Assembly (NCBI GenBank): GCA_025449435.1
Contig: JANWJO010000200.1
Coordinates: 1 to 6,409 of the forward strand
DNA: 6,409 nt
Direction: 5' to 3'
Origin: Chloroflexota bacterium
GTDB taxonomy: Bacteria > Chloroflexota > UBA4733
Of the stretch, positions 6,002-6,409 are shown one piece after another; position 1 is the first letter of the stretch, and the number at the start of each line of letters is the position of its first letter. A program made the position numbers and the translations under genes. The notes under the pieces are model-generated. The model worked only from the letters and a program-made list of their open reading frames with translations, ran no database searches and was not told where the DNA came from.

Positions 6002-6409
6002 ATGTCAGCGACCACTGCCCAGCCTATCAATGGCGTCCACCACTTCACGGCCGTGACGGGCGACGCACCAGGGAACGTACACTTCTACACCCGCACCTTG
6101 GGCATGCGTTTCTTGCTCAAGACCGTGAATCAGGATGACCTGTCGGCGTACCACCTGTTCTACGGCGACGCCGGCGCCCAACCTGGGAGCGAGTTGACCT
6201 TCTTCGACTGGCCGCGCTCCATTCGCAACCGGCCGGGCACCAGCACTATTTCTGCCCTCGGCCTGCGCGTGCGGAGCGGCACGCTGGATTGGTGGGCTCA
6301 GCATCTCACTGGTCACGGCGTGCAGCACGAGGGAATCGCCCAGCGAGCCGGCCGCCCCACGCTGGCGTTTGCCGATCCCGAAGGCCAGCGGCTGATGCTG
6401 ATCGAAGAC
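6002..6409 (+). CDS. Ring-cleaving dioxygenase of the glyoxalase/VOC superfamily (MhqO/PcpA-like), incomplete at 3' end
   Basis: An open frame from ATG 6002 to the window edge encodes the first 136 residues. It opens INGVHHFTAVTGDAPGNVHFYTRTLGMRFLLKTVN, continues AYHLFYGDAGAQPGSELTFFDWP, and ends ADPEGQRLMLIED. This is the N-terminal half of the MhqO/MhqE/PcpA/LinE type of vicinal-oxygen-chelate protein, Fe(II)-dependent extradiol enzymes that open hydroquinone-type rings. His13/14 in GVHHFT would supply the first metal ligand; the remaining His and Glu lie in the missing second half (family members are about 310-330 aa). GAGG ends 5 bases before the ATG. It is divergently transcribed from the membrane-protein gene across a perfect dyad, suggesting local control, perhaps by quinone or aromatic stress as for mhq genes in Bacillus. 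It has no evident link to diterpene formation, and substrate cannot be assigned. Confidence 0.88.
   Translation, partial: MSATTAQPINGVHHFTAVTGDAPGNVHFYTRTLGMRFLLKTVNQDDLSAYHLFYGDAGAQPGSELTFFDWPRSIRNRPGTSTISALGLRVRSGTLDWWAQHLTGHGVQHEGIAQRAGRPTLAFADPEGQRLMLIED

Noticed and set aside
6005..6328. Minus-strand 107-codon open frame opposite the dioxygenase
   Set aside because: The plus strand here encodes an unmistakable VOC-family N-terminus, so the antisense frame is a shadow.
1..6409. CRISPR array, tRNA, rRNA, insertion sequence or attachment site
   Set aside because: No regularly spaced repeats, no clover-leaf candidates, no transposase-like frames and no target-site duplications were seen on reading through.

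Overview
This 6.4-kb, GC-rich window looks like part of a bacterial chromosome. I think a member of the Chloroflexota (filamentous Roseiflexus/Herpetosiphon-like lineages) is the most likely source. Two things suggest this: the GAF-containing sensor kinase has an H-box region typical of that phylum, and paired class II/class I diterpene cyclases are known there (Herpetosiphon). The assignment is inference; no rRNA or marker gene is present.

Layout. From about 4630 down to 1, everything reads on the minus strand as one tightly packed set: a class I terpene synthase (3569-4630), a class II diterpene cyclase (1920-3572), a single-domain response regulator (1459-1887) and a membrane/GAF sensor histidine kinase (from 1459 leftward, off the window edge). 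The junctions are a 4-base GTGA overlap, a 32-base gap and a 1-base TAATG overlap, so the four genes are very probably co-transcribed. A 270-base gap (4631-4900) rich in inverted repeats lies upstream. Beyond it is a minus-strand gene for a membrane protein of unknown function with a long Pro/Ala/Ser-rich N-terminal tail (4901-5881). A 120-base divergent promoter region (5882-6001) holding a perfect 17-bp dyad separates it from a plus-strand gene for a MhqO/PcpA-like extradiol dioxygenase (6002 to the window end, incomplete).

How the genes work together. The class II enzyme carries the DxDD acid motif (DADD) and resembles the Mycobacterium tuberculosis halimadienyl-diphosphate synthase Rv3377c. 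It should cyclise geranylgeranyl diphosphate to a bicyclic diphosphate. The class I enzyme carries DDxxD and NSE/DTE metal motifs and should ionise that intermediate to a finished labdane-related diterpene (labdane, halimadane or clerodane type). The unusual part is that a two-component pair is translationally linked to this pathway, suggesting the diterpene is made or used in response to a signal.

The sensor kinase is interrupted by one in-frame TAA (428-430) between its GAF domain and its H-box. The frame is otherwise open on both sides, including an intact HELRTPL box. This is either a very recent nonsense mutation, a sequencing error, or a split or read-through kinase.
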